17,401 nt of DNA from Desulfobacterales bacterium (lineage in GTDB: Bacteria > Desulfobacterota > Desulfobacteria > Desulfobacterales > RPRI01): NCBI GenBank assembly GCA_020052975.1, contig JAGVOC010000209.1, positions 1-17,401 of the forward strand, written 5' to 3'. Each line of letters starts with the position of its first letter. The stretch's first letter is position 1. The translations under genes were made by a program, and so were the position numbers. Positions 7,396-14,652 of this stretch are shown here, piece after piece. The notes below the pieces were generated by a model that did no database searches, had not been told where the DNA came from, and worked only from the letters and a program-made list of their open reading frames with translations.

Positions 7396-7714
7396 ATCCG
7401 GATCTCCCTGCGTTTTTTCGTAAATCGTAAAAAGGAGAAATATTTTTTGGCGTTCGATGCCGTTTATGGTCGGAGTTGTAAAGAAAGTTAAAAAACCAAT
7501 ATATAATTTCGGGAAATATTTCAAGAAAATAACTGAATTGCAGGAGCTTCAATCCTAATACAATCCCCATCTCTTTTGGAGATGATCCATAAATATTGAC
7601 AAACATACTGATTTTGTGGGATTATTTCTCAAATTGCCTCAAAATATAATTTGTTTCAGATAATAAAAGGGATAGTTTTGAAGGCTTAAAAAAATATACA
7701 AAGGAATAAAGAAT
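7396..7714. other. Divergent A+T-rich regulatory spacer between nrfH and the Nudix-like gene
   Basis: This 319-bp region separates two divergent genes. It contains a good candidate promoter for the + strand gene (7596-7625). It also contains a small perfect inverted repeat, CATCTC-TTTTG-GAGATG (7568-7584), placed just upstream of that promoter, which may be an operator. On the - strand TTGAAA (complement of 7519-7524) faces an A+T-rich block, but the spacing to a -10-like hexamer is too short, so no nrfH promoter is called. No FNR-type TTGAT-N4-ATCAA box was seen. Confidence 0.5.
7596..7625 (+). promoter_or_regulatory. Candidate sigma-70 promoter for the Nudix-like gene
   Basis: A perfect TTGACA (7596-7601) is followed after 18 bp by GATTAT (7620-7625, 4/6 match to TATAAT). 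The start of transcription would be near 7632, giving a leader of about 80 nt before the ATG at 7715. Confidence 0.5.
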
Positions 7715-8299
7715 ATGAGATCAGAAAAAAAAGACCGGAATGACACCTTTTTGTGGTTGGCCCCGTTTGCTCCGCCCAAAGGACATACCAGTGTTCCGGC
7801 AGGCGGAATGTGCCTCTGCGTTTTTCTTTTTGTCGTTAAGGGGCGCAAAGTTCTTCTCGGAAAATACAGAGAGCATCCGGCCTGGGAAAAGATCGCAGGC
7901 ATGGACGCAGGACGCGTAAAGGCCAACCAGCATGGCTTAACCCTGCCTGCCAGCCACCTGAAATTTGGTGAAGATCCGATGGATGCCGCCCGGAGGATCG
8001 GAGAAGAAATTCTGATGCTCCCGAAAGGCTTGGCGTATTCGGAACCCCGTGTAAAGACTTTTTTCTATGAACCGGCCATTGTTCCCGGCGAAATGCATTT
8101 TGATGTTCTGTTTTTGTACGATGTCGTCCTTAATGAAGGTTTTAAAATCGGACTTCCTCCCTGGTATGCCTCGCTGGAATGGTTTGATGTGGATGTTCTC
8201 ATAAACCAGAAATACGCGCGCCAGCATGAAGATGTGGTATCAACCTGGCTGAACAAGGAAACTCTCCGCAACGACATTATACCAGCAATTGCCTTTTAG
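7715..8299 (+). CDS. Nudix-like protein with degenerate Nudix box
   Basis: A 194-residue soluble protein; AGGA lies 9 bp before the ATG. The middle (about residues 32-160) follows the Nudix order. A hydrophobic strand with KVLLGKYREHPAWEKIAG (45-62) resembles the substrate-entry strands of Nudix hydrolases. It is followed by LPASHLKFGEDPMDAARRI and GEE (77-98). The canonical box is G-x5-E-x7-R-E-U-x-E-E-x-G-U. Here the first Gly is Ser80, one residue is missing in the x7 spacer, and the helix reads RRIGEE, so only Glu97-Glu98 of the metal-binding acids are clearly kept. Strands and aromatics continue after the box (KTFFYEP, HFDVLFLYDVV, PPWYASLEWFDVDVL), the usual Nudix C-terminal half. It could be an altered hydrolase or a non-catalytic nucleotide or metabolite sensor; the substrate is unknown. 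It is divergent from nrfHA. Confidence 0.55.
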   Translation: MRSEKKDRNDTFLWLAPFAPPKGHTSVPAGGMCLCVFLFVVKGRKVLLGKYREHPAWEKIAGMDAGRVKANQHGLTLPASHLKFGEDPMDAARRIGEEILMLPKGLAYSEPRVKTFFYEPAIVPGEMHFDVLFLYDVVLNEGFKIGLPPWYASLEWFDVDVLINQKYARQHEDVVSTWLNKETLRNDIIPAIAF

Positions 8300-8529
8300 G
8301 CTTATAATGCTGATCAATAGCCGCCGCTTGTTTCCGTCGCTGCAATTTGCATAAAACCGGATTCATATCGTTATAGCGATTGCCAGAATAACGTTTCGAT
8401 TGGAGCTCGTTCAAATTGTTTGGGTATGGGTGCGTATGCGAACCGCAGAAAATTCGTTACAGGTCTTCGAGGACGCCCCCAAGATTGTACAGGCGAATAC
8501 GATAAACGGCTTCGTGAGAAAAACCCTTA
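8300..8529. other. Spacer between convergent Nudix-like and radical SAM genes
   Basis: I see no supported gene or RNA in these 230 bp. A + strand frame starting at 8420 reads into the back of the radical SAM gene and lacks a ribosome site. The only structure is a short hairpin (GTC-TTCGAG-GAC around 8463-8474) with no T-run. Confidence 0.45.
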
Positions 8530-9561
8530 CTATAAACCCTCGATCTTGAATCCGTCGGAAGTTATAGATAGATCAGGGACAACACGCACGGATTTGATCT
8601 TAAATAGCCTCTTTATTTTATGGATATTGCTGTTTTTCAATCCACGGAGCTTCGAAACACTGTTCGGATTAACCCTTATGCTTATCTCTTCAGGAAGAGC
8701 GGATTCCGATTGAAGAACACAAACTATATTATCAAGAAAAATTTCCGAATATACGAGATGGCCGAAGGCCGGATGATAGGGCCCTGCAAGAATAGTAGTT
8801 CCTTCCCGAAGATCCTCCGTTGCCTGCAAACCCATGCGGATAACCTTAATATTATTTTCCCTGAAAATAAGGTAGCATTTTTTTGAAACAGAAACCCCCT
8901 CCTCGAGGGAAAGAGGTACATATTCCCCTTTTTTGTAAAGCACCGCAAGAGGGCTTCCTGCCAGAACTATGGTAGGATAAATCCTGACAAAATCCGGAGA
9001 AAGATCAGATATGCGCCGCGCTGTTGAAACCGATCTGCTCTCATCATCGCCCGGCAAACCGATCATCATCTGCAGGCCAATATTAAAACTCTTTTTTTTA
9101 AGCAAATCCACTGCATTTTTTGTATCAGAAGAAGTATGACCCCGCCTTGCCAGTGCCAGAATAGAATCATCCATTGATTGCACGCCCAGTTCAATGGTCG
9201 ATACTGGAAAATTCTTAAGAAAATCAAGCTTATTATTGTCGATAGTATCAGGACGGGTTGAAAACCTTATGCTGTCAACAAGTCCATTTGTTACATATTT
9301 TGCTGCCACGCACAGAAGTTGTTCAATTTTGTCAATTCCAAGACCTAAAAAATTGCCGCCATAAAAACCGATTTGAACCTTGCCTCTGTTTTGACCTTTG
9401 TAATTCAAAAATTCTGAAATTATCCGGTTTAATTCTTCCTGTGAAGGGATTGTTCTTTGTTTACCGGTAACAGTATTCTGGTTACAGAAAACGCATTGAT
9501 CAGGACATCCTGCGTGGGGAATAAAAACAGGAATTATAAAGTCTTTCAGGGCATTATCCAT
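8530..9561 (-). CDS. Elp3-like radical SAM protein
   Basis: A 343-residue radical S-adenosylmethionine protein. The 4Fe-4S motif is CPDQCVFC (Cys19, Cys23, Cys26) right after the strand IIPVFIPHAG. GFYGGNF (64-70) is the SAM-contact GGE-like strand, and TIELGVQSMDDSIL and QMMIGLPGD follow, as in the Elp3 / HemN-like superfamily; the C-terminal part has the Elp3-type extension. The substrate is unknown. Genes of this type are frequently found beside rnc. The start ATG overlaps the last 8 bases of rnc and has no good ribosome site of its own, so translation is probably coupled to rnc. Confidence 0.85.
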   Translation of the reverse strand: MDNALKDFIIPVFIPHAGCPDQCVFCNQNTVTGKQRTIPSQEELNRIISEFLNYKGQNRGKVQIGFYGGNFLGLGIDKIEQLLCVAAKYVTNGLVDSIRFSTRPDTIDNNKLDFLKNFPVSTIELGVQSMDDSILALARRGHTSSDTKNAVDLLKKKSFNIGLQMMIGLPGDDESRSVSTARRISDLSPDFVRIYPTIVLAGSPLAVLYKKGEYVPLSLEEGVSVSKKCYLIFRENNIKVIRMGLQATEDLREGTTILAGPYHPAFGHLVYSEIFLDNIVCVLQSESALPEEISIRVNPNSVSKLRGLKNSNIHKIKRLFKIKSVRVVPDLSITSDGFKIEGL

Positions 9562-10267
9562 CGGCTTTCATTTGATTTGCCGTCAGTATATCAAGCGCTT
9601 TTCTGGCAGCATCCTGCTCTGCGTGTTTTTTGCTTTTTCCATATCCTTCGGTCCGGATATCATTTACCGATAACGCGACTCTAAATACCTTGTTATGATC
9701 CGGGCCTGTTTCTTCAATAACACTATAGACCGGTTTTTCACCTTGTCTTGTTTGAAGCAGCTCCTGAATTCTGCTTTTATAATCATATGTTGCAGCAAGA
9801 CCTCCATCAAGCTCGAAAAAATATGAAAAATGCTCTTCAATTAATCTGAAAGCTGCATCATAACCTCCGTCAAGATATGCTGCGGCAATGATTGCTTCGA
9901 ATGTGTTGGCCAATATAGAATTTTTTTCCCTTCCTTTAGTTAAAGATTCCCCCTTCCCAAGTTGTATATGGGAACCAAGATCTAAAGACCGTGCAACAGA
10001 CGCAACCTGTGTTTCATTAACAAGATTGGCGCGCATCCGGGTAAGGTCACCTTCCTCCAAATCCGGAAAGCAATTAAGCAACATATGTCCTATGACAAGA
10101 TTTAAGACAGCATCTCCTAAAAATTCCAGCCTCTCATTATCACGCATTTGGTGGTGCGCCTGTTCGTTCACGAAAGAACTGTGCCGAAGAGCTTCATCAA
10201 GGAGGCTTTGATTTTTAAATTCGTATGTAAGTCTTTTCTCTAATTCAGAAGGTTCAGGCCGTTTCAT
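9554..10267 (-). CDS. rnc: Ribonuclease III
   Basis: A double-strand-specific endoribonuclease of 237 residues that processes rRNA and structured mRNAs. The N-terminal catalytic domain has the signature NERLEFLGDAVLNL and a second acidic helix, NTFEAIIAAAYLDGG, carrying the metal-binding Glu. The C-terminal double-stranded-RNA-binding domain starts around DYKSRIQELLQ and ends with GKSKKHAEQDAARKAL. ATG 10267 is preferred over the TTG one codon earlier because AGGGA sits 6 bp before it. It overlaps the end of the PHP gene by 14 bp and the radical SAM gene by 8 bp, so it is the middle of a compact operon. Confidence 0.95.
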   Translation of the reverse strand: MKRPEPSELEKRLTYEFKNQSLLDEALRHSSFVNEQAHHQMRDNERLEFLGDAVLNLVIGHMLLNCFPDLEEGDLTRMRANLVNETQVASVARSLDLGSHIQLGKGESLTKGREKNSILANTFEAIIAAAYLDGGYDAAFRLIEEHFSYFFELDGGLAATYDYKSRIQELLQTRQGEKPVYSVIEETGPDHNKVFRVALSVNDIRTEGYGKSKKHAEQDAARKALDILTANQMKADG

Positions 10268-11147
10268 CAAAATCCCTTAATTGATTAATCAGATCTTCAT
10301 ACAGGTAATATGGCACATGAAAATCTCCCCTTCCGGAACCCATATTAACATCAGGTTTTAACGAGCCGTGAAAGTCGGTACCACCTGTTATGAGCAATTT
10401 ATGCTTTTTCGCAAGCTTCAAATAATATGAAACCTGTTCTTTTGAATGCTCCGGATAATATGCCTCTATCCCTTTTAAACCCATTTCTTTCAATTTAACT
10501 ATAAGCTCTTCAAACTGCCTGCCATTACTGATTTCAATAAGTGCCGGATGCGCAAGGACAGGTATACCGCCTGCACTTATAATAATCTCAATCACCTTGT
10601 TGCACTCGATACGGTATTTATCAACGTATGCCGGTTTTCCCTTTCCCAGATATTTGTCGAATGCTTCGTCAATTGACTCAACAAACCCCTTCTCTAACAT
10701 TAATCTGGCAATATGGGGTCTTCCTGTTTGCCCGTCACCTGCAAATTCAATAATTTCCTGAATCGATATATTTATGCCAAGATTGTTTAAGAGCTTGACT
10801 ATCCTGGGATTTCGGTTCTCCCTGGTCAGCTGCAGTTCGGAAAGAGTCTGATTTAATAAAGGGTCATCAAGACGAAACGAATAGCCCAGAATATGGAAAC
10901 TTCCTGAACAGAAAAAAGATGAAGGAGGCGCCGCACTGATTTCAACACCTGTTAATAACTTTAAATTCGGGGGAATGCCGGCAACGATTGCTTTTTTTGA
11001 ACCATCAATTGTGTCATGATCTGTAATTGCAATAGCAGCAAGATTCAGTCTTTCAGCTAAAGCAAGAATTTCTTCAGGAGAATAAGTCCCGTCTGATGCA
11101 GTTGAATGTATATGAAGGTCTATTCCCCTGTTATTGCTATAATCCAA
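10254..11147 (-). CDS. PHP-domain phosphoesterase (COG0613 / RNase AM-like)
   Basis: A 297-residue PHP-family metal-dependent phosphoesterase. It shows motif I DLHIHSTASDGTYSP (11-25), AITDHDTIDG (about 39-48), GVEIS, the helix GRPHIARLML, the strand PVLAHPALI, and the closing ITGGTDFHGS with its metal-binding Asp and His. Relatives hydrolyse 3',5'-nucleoside bisphosphates and trim RNA 5' ends (E. coli YciV / RNase AM), which is an attractive role beside RNase III, but the exact substrate is inferred. The start is a TTG overlapping the 3' end of dksA by 11 bp. No ATG exists before the essential DLHIH motif, so TTG and translational coupling are the best reading. Confidence 0.85.
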   Translation of the reverse strand: MDYSNNRGIDLHIHSTASDGTYSPEEILALAERLNLAAIAITDHDTIDGSKKAIVAGIPPNLKLLTGVEISAAPPSSFFCSGSFHILGYSFRLDDPLLNQTLSELQLTRENRNPRIVKLLNNLGINISIQEIIEFAGDGQTGRPHIARLMLEKGFVESIDEAFDKYLGKGKPAYVDKYRIECNKVIEIIISAGGIPVLAHPALIEISNGRQFEELIVKLKEMGLKGIEAYYPEHSKEQVSYYLKLAKKHKLLITGGTDFHGSLKPDVNMGSGRGDFHVPYYLYEDLINQLRDFDETA

Positions 11148-11499
11148 GAGCTTTTTCCAAGGCCTCCTCTTTCGCTTTGCAGTCTATGCATTGAGAAGTC
11201 ACGGGTCTTGCCTTCAAGCGATTAACCGAAATCTCCCCGCCACAGGTTTCACATACGCCGAAAGTGCCATTTTCGATCCGCTCAAGAGCCGATTTAATTT
11301 TGTGAATCAGCTTGCTTTCCCTGTCCCTGATTCTGAGCATGAAATTGCGGTCAGCCTCAAGAGCTGCACGATCTGTTGGATCAGGAAAGTTTTCCTTAGG
11401 ATCAGTCATCCCGGAAACCGTATCCCCTGCCTGACTCAAAAGTTCTTCAAGGCGTGTTGATAAAAACTGCCTGAAATATTCAACGTCTTTCTTCTTCAT
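11137..11499 (-). CDS. dksA: DksA/TraR-family zinc-finger transcription factor
   Basis: A 120-residue protein that should bind the RNA polymerase secondary channel and, with ppGpp, adjust transcription. An N-terminal coiled coil carries DPTDRA, matching the DxxDxA tip motif of DksA, followed by LEADRNFMLRIRDRESKLI. The C-terminal zinc finger is CETCG...CIDC. Start ATG 11497-11499 has GAGGGG 7 bp upstream and gives the typical MKKKDVEYF beginning; the ATG at 11517 has no ribosome site. It is shorter than the 151-residue E. coli DksA. It appears to lead the compact dksA > PHP > rnc > radical SAM transcript. Confidence 0.88.
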   Translation of the reverse strand: MKKKDVEYFRQFLSTRLEELLSQAGDTVSGMTDPKENFPDPTDRAALEADRNFMLRIRDRESKLIHKIKSALERIENGTFGVCETCGGEISVNRLKARPVTSQCIDCKAKEEALEKALGL

Positions 11500-11661
11500 A
11501 GCAAGCCCCTCTACCATAGAGATTTTTCTTTTATAAAGTTGGTTTTTTTAACATAAAGACCTGTATAAGTAAAGAAAAAAATAGTATTTATGAGGGATTT
11601 AAGACAACCCTCGCATTTAACACAGCTTTATATTGTATCTTTATAAATTATGTAATATGAA

Positions 11662-11826
11662 TATAAATAATGTTGATGGATTCGTAAAAAGTTATTTTCA
11701 CACAAAGATCACGGAGAACCCAAAGAAAAAACTGAATGTTTTCAATATGCCTTTCTTCGTGTCTTTGTGCCTTAGTGTGAAAAATTGACTTTTTACGAAG
11801 GTATAAATGATGGACTTGTAAAAAGT
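11662..11826. repeat. Palindromic intergenic repeat ending in TTCGTAAAAAGT
   Basis: GATGGATTCGTAAAAAGT (11675-11692) is answered by the inverted GACTTTTTACGAAG (11787-11800). Between them, TTTTCACACAAAG (11695-11707) is mirrored by CTTTGTGCCTTAGTGTGAAAA, followed inward by further imperfect pairing (CACGGAG against CTTCGTG). The whole can fold into one long imperfect hairpin. A second direct copy of the end, GATGGACTTGTAAAAAGT, lies at 11809-11826. The flanks also repeat: TATAAAT...GATGGA occurs on both sides (11662-11680 and 11802-11814). It is probably a MITE- or REP-like element. It fills most of the 366-bp gap between dksA and the small + strand gene; the remainder is A+T-rich with one GAGGG/CCCTC pair near 11592-11612. 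Confidence 0.65.
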
Positions 11827-11865
11827 CCCAAAAGTAATACTGTTATCACAACAGGGGGTAATAAA

Positions 11866-12120
11866 TTGGCTAAAAGCAAGAAAGATTATAGCGGTAAAAC
11901 CGATTATAAAAAGGTCACAATTAAAACGTCGGACGGTTTAACAATTCAGGGTAGAATAAATCTTACACCGGAACAGCGGGTTTCCGATCTTTTTACAAAA
12001 TCTGGAGCACCTTTTGTAGTCCTGGTTGATGTGTCTTACAGGGAAGGAGAAGGGAAAATCCTTTTTGTGAATAAAAAGCATATCGTATGGGTTGAACCTG
12101 AAGATAACGAAAAAACCTGA
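11866..12120 (+). CDS. Small conserved-looking protein of unknown function
   Basis: An 84-residue protein. The start chosen is TTG 11866, which has AGGGGG (11853-11858) 7 bp upstream. The frame is open further 5' to an ATG at 11785, but those codons lie inside the palindromic repeat and are unlikely to be coding. The product has a Lys-rich N-terminus, then a beta-rich core (KVTIKTSDGLTIQGRINL; PFVVLVDVSY; KILFVNKKHIVWVEPED), suggesting a small barrel. There is no signal peptide or membrane helix. A small hairpin (CTGTT-ATCAC-AACAG, 11840-11854) partly overlaps the ribosome site. The gene is isolated, convergent with fabD (23 bp) and divergent from dksA. I do not assign a function. Confidence 0.65.
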   Translation: MAKSKKDYSGKTDYKKVTIKTSDGLTIQGRINLTPEQRVSDLFTKSGAPFVVLVDVSYREGEGKILFVNKKHIVWVEPEDNEKT

Positions 12121-12143
12121 ACAAATTCCTGCTGATATAATAT

Positions 12144-13082
12144 CTATTTGACTTCTTTTATAAAATTCTCATAACTTTTCAGGCTGTTAATGGAATATAT
12201 TTTACAGGGGTAATCCTTCGGCAATATTTTTTTCAACAGCCCTGTAAGCACTGTGCCAGTACCGATTTCTGCAAATATTTCAACCTTCTCATCCATCATC
12301 CTGCACATTGAATCAAACCACTTAACCGGACTGCATAACTGCTTCCCCATAAGGATTCTGATTTCAGAAGTATCCTGGGAAATATCGGCGGTAACATTAT
12401 GGATAACTGGTGTTTCCGGCTTGCTGAAAGAGGTACTTCCCAGACACTCATTAAATTCTTTCTCTGCTCCTCTTATCAATTCACTATGCCATGCCCCGCT
12501 CACTTTTAAAGGGACCGACTTTGCGCCTTTAGCAGAAGCAGCGGTTGAAACTTTTACAACTGCATCAGGTTCTCCGGTAATTACAATCTGTGTTTTTGTG
12601 TTATGATTTGCAATCGATACAATATCCTTACCTTTAACACCGGCTATTAACTGTTCAATTTCTTCGATGGGAAGCCCTACTATCGCATGCATTGCTCCTT
12701 TATGTTTAATCGCCTCTCTATGCATCAGCGCTCCCCTTTTAAAGACAAGACCAAAAGCGCTTTCTTTTGAAACGATCCCGGCTGCACAAAGTGCGCTGTA
12801 TTCACCGAGGCTGTGTCCGGCTGAGAAAGATGATTTTATTCCTTCTCTTTCAACAGCCAGCAGACATGAAAGGTTTACGGCAGTTATTGAGGGCTGCAGG
12901 TTGACCGTTGCGGTCAGCTCTTCCATCGGGCCCTTGAAGCAAAGATTTGATATGTTTATTTTACATATATCTGATGCCATTTCGAAAAGGTCTTTTACAA
13001 AGGTGAACTCCTCGTAAAAGTCAAGACCCATGCCTACAGATTGGGACCCCTGTCCCGGAAACAGAAACGCTATTTTTTTCAA
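12144..13082 (-). CDS. fabD: Malonyl-CoA:ACP transacylase
   Basis: A 312-residue enzyme that loads malonyl groups onto acyl carrier protein for fatty acid synthesis in the cytoplasm. It shows the N-terminal FLFPGQGSQSVGMG, the nucleophile elbow GHSLGE (Ser91), FKRGALM (Arg116, binds the malonyl carboxylate), GAWHSEL (His199) and the late Gln in KQLCSPVKW (Gln248). The start is TTG 13080-13082, giving the usual MKKIAFLFPGQG beginning; GGAGA lies about 7 bp upstream. The ATGs just upstream are out of frame. It stands apart from other fab genes here and is separated from hemA by a palindromic element. Confidence 0.95.
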   Translation of the reverse strand: MKKIAFLFPGQGSQSVGMGLDFYEEFTFVKDLFEMASDICKINISNLCFKGPMEELTATVNLQPSITAVNLSCLLAVEREGIKSSFSAGHSLGEYSALCAAGIVSKESAFGLVFKRGALMHREAIKHKGAMHAIVGLPIEEIEQLIAGVKGKDIVSIANHNTKTQIVITGEPDAVVKVSTAASAKGAKSVPLKVSGAWHSELIRGAEKEFNECLGSTSFSKPETPVIHNVTADISQDTSEIRILMGKQLCSPVKWFDSMCRMMDEKVEIFAEIGTGTVLTGLLKKILPKDYPCKIYSINSLKSYENFIKEVK

Positions 13083-13103
13083 ATCGGTTCTCCATCATTA
13101 AAT

Positions 13104-13168
13104 TTTTCACACAAAGCCTCAAAGACGCAAAGAATAAACCGTTAAAATCTCCTTTTTTTTGCTTTGTG
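13104..13168. repeat. Imperfect TTTTCACACAAAG repeat upstream of fabD
   Basis: TTTTCACACAAAG (13104-13116) is identical to the inner arm of the repeat at 11695-11707 and continues as CCTCAAAGACGCAAAG. CTTTGTG (13162-13168) is its inverted partner. It is a decayed relative of the 11.7-kb element and sits in the leader of fabD. Confidence 0.45.
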
Positions 13169-13174
13169 TTCTCA

Positions 13175-13353
13175 AAAGCCATCACTCGTCAATGATTGAC
13201 AATATCAAATGGATGGCAAAGTAAAAAGCTCATTATGCAAGGCGCGCGAATTTTGAGGAATGAGGCGTACATTTTAGTACGCCTCAATGACGAAAGATGA
13301 AGCGCAACACAGCAGAATGAGCTTTTTACAAAGCCATCATTCGTCAAGATTGA
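13175..13353. mobile_element. Palindromic MITE/REP-like element at the 3' end of hemA, flanked by imperfect direct repeats
   Basis: The core spans 13212-13338 (127 bp). Its 23-bp ends are inverted copies differing only in the three bases after GATGGC (AAA against TTT), both continuing GTAAAAAGCTCATT. The centre is a perfect 10-bp stem, TGAGGCGTAC (13261-13270) / GTACGCCTCA (13277-13286), around a 6-nt loop. Outside the core, 13175-13199 and 13330-13353 are imperfect direct repeats (AAAGCCATCACTCGTC and AAAGCCATCATTCGTC, then AATGATTGA and AAGATTGA). The right copy is the 3' end and stop codon of hemA. No transposase is encoded. Confidence 0.7.
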
Positions 13354-14602
13354 AAAGCTTCCGTGTAACATCAATATAAACAGAATTGTTTCCATGGCAT
13401 CCGTCCCGTTTTAAAAGAAGGGTTGGATTATGCATGATTTTATTGATCAGTGCATTCTTCATTCTGTATAATGCTTCCCGTTCGCTATCTGCAATATTCA
13501 TCGCATGCATGGTTTTTTCTATTTCAGCTGTTGCAATAGCATCAATTTTATTTCTCAAAGCAACTATGGTGGGAACAACATCAAGGCTGTCGTACCATCG
13601 CCTGAAGCTTATAACTGCCTCATCAATAATTCTTTCTCCTTTTATTGCCTCCCTGTTTCTGTCATCTATATTCTCATCAACAACACCGTTTAAGTCATCT
13701 ATATCATAGACATAGGTATTGTTAAGTTTATTTATTTCGGGATCAATATCCCTTGGGACAGCAATATCAATAAAGAAAAGGGGGCGATTCCGCCTGCCCG
13801 GCATTATATGTTTTACCTGTTCTTTATTAATAATAATATCAGGTGAACCGGTCGAGCTTATGATAATATCTGTCTGCTGAACAAAATCCGTTATCTCTTC
13901 AAACCGTATGGCCGTCCCGCCAAACCTCCTGGCAAGTTCAACGCCGTTTTTAAAAGTTCTGTTTGCAACGAATATCTCTTTAACCCTGTTCCGGATCAGA
14001 TGCTCAACAGCCAGCTCAGCCATCTCTCCGGCTCCGATAAGAAGCACTTTTTTCCCCTCAAGAAGACCGAATATTTTACGGGCTAATTCTACAGCCGCAT
14101 AGCTGATGGAAACAGCATGATCTCCTATTCCGGTTTCAGTCCTTACTCTTTTTGCCGTAAAAAAAGTCCTGTGCAGGAGCCTGTTTAATATAACTCCTGA
14201 GGATTTTCTTTTTGTCGCTGTAAAATAAGCGTCTTTTATTTGTCCCAGAATCTGAGGTTCACCCACCATCATGGAATCAAGACTCGACGCAACTCTGAAA
14301 ATATGACGAACAGCCTCATCGCCTTCATAAGTATATATTGATTGCTGAAACCGGGAGACCGGCACATTTTTAAATCTGGAAAGATGCTCCCTGGCAGATT
14401 CAAGTGCTTCGCTTGTGTCACTGGCCACCATTATTACTTCAACACGGTTACATGTTGAAAGCAGAACAACTTCCCTTATTGAAGCCGTTTTCTTAAATAT
14501 TTCAAGAAGTTCAGCTGCTTCATCTTTTGAAACAGCAAGCTGCTCGCGCAATTCAACCGGAGCAGTTTTATGATTTATTCCAAGAAGTATTATTTCAACC
14601 AT
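13337..14602 (-). CDS. hemA: Glutamyl-tRNA reductase
   Basis: Reduces glutamyl-tRNA to glutamate-1-semialdehyde with NADPH, the first step of tetrapyrrole synthesis by the C5 route. It shows LGINHKTAPVELRE at the start, LLSTCNRVEV with the nucleophilic Cys, HIFRVASSLDSMMVGEPQILGQIKDAY for substrate recognition, the NADPH-binding turn LLIGAGEMAELA, and a C-terminal helical dimerisation part. Length is about 421 residues, normal for the family. The start chosen, 14602, fits the family's N-terminus; ATG 14614 adds four residues, and neither has a good ribosome site. The stop codon lies inside the end of the palindromic element. ccsA lies 32-44 bp upstream depending on the start, and the DHH-met8-ccsA-hemA group is probably one transcript. 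Confidence 0.95.
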   Translation of the reverse strand: MVEIILLGINHKTAPVELREQLAVSKDEAAELLEIFKKTASIREVVLLSTCNRVEVIMVASDTSEALESAREHLSRFKNVPVSRFQQSIYTYEGDEAVRHIFRVASSLDSMMVGEPQILGQIKDAYFTATKRKSSGVILNRLLHRTFFTAKRVRTETGIGDHAVSISYAAVELARKIFGLLEGKKVLLIGAGEMAELAVEHLIRNRVKEIFVANRTFKNGVELARRFGGTAIRFEEITDFVQQTDIIISSTGSPDIIINKEQVKHIMPGRRNRPLFFIDIAVPRDIDPEINKLNNTYVYDIDDLNGVVDENIDDRNREAIKGERIIDEAVISFRRWYDSLDVVPTIVALRNKIDAIATAEIEKTMHAMNIADSEREALYRMKNALINKIMHNPTLLLKRDGCHGNNSVYIDVTRKLFNLDE

Positions 14603-14633
14603 AATATCAAACATACTGAGGACTTATTACAAC

Positions 14634-14652
14634 CGATGACAACACGTCATCG
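14634..14652. other. Perfect intercistronic hairpin between ccsA and hemA
   Basis: CGATGAC (14634-14640) and GTCATCG (14646-14652) form a perfect 7-bp stem around AACAC. It covers the ccsA stop codon. No T-run follows on either strand, so it is more likely an mRNA processing or stability element than a terminator. It may also be chance. Confidence 0.4.

Noticed and set aside
7396..7524. N-terminal extension of NrfH to the ATG at 7524
   Set aside because: The added residues are atypical, and the internal ATG at 7395 has a good ribosome site and places the membrane helix at the N-terminus as in the family.
8380..8500. Possible tRNA or small RNA between the Nudix-like and radical SAM genes
   Set aside because: No cloverleaf arms or TTCGA loop in the right context could be assembled; only a short hairpin without a T-run is present.
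8420..8713. + strand frame of 97 codons after the Nudix-like gene
   Set aside because: It lacks a ribosome site and its second half is antisense to the radical SAM gene.
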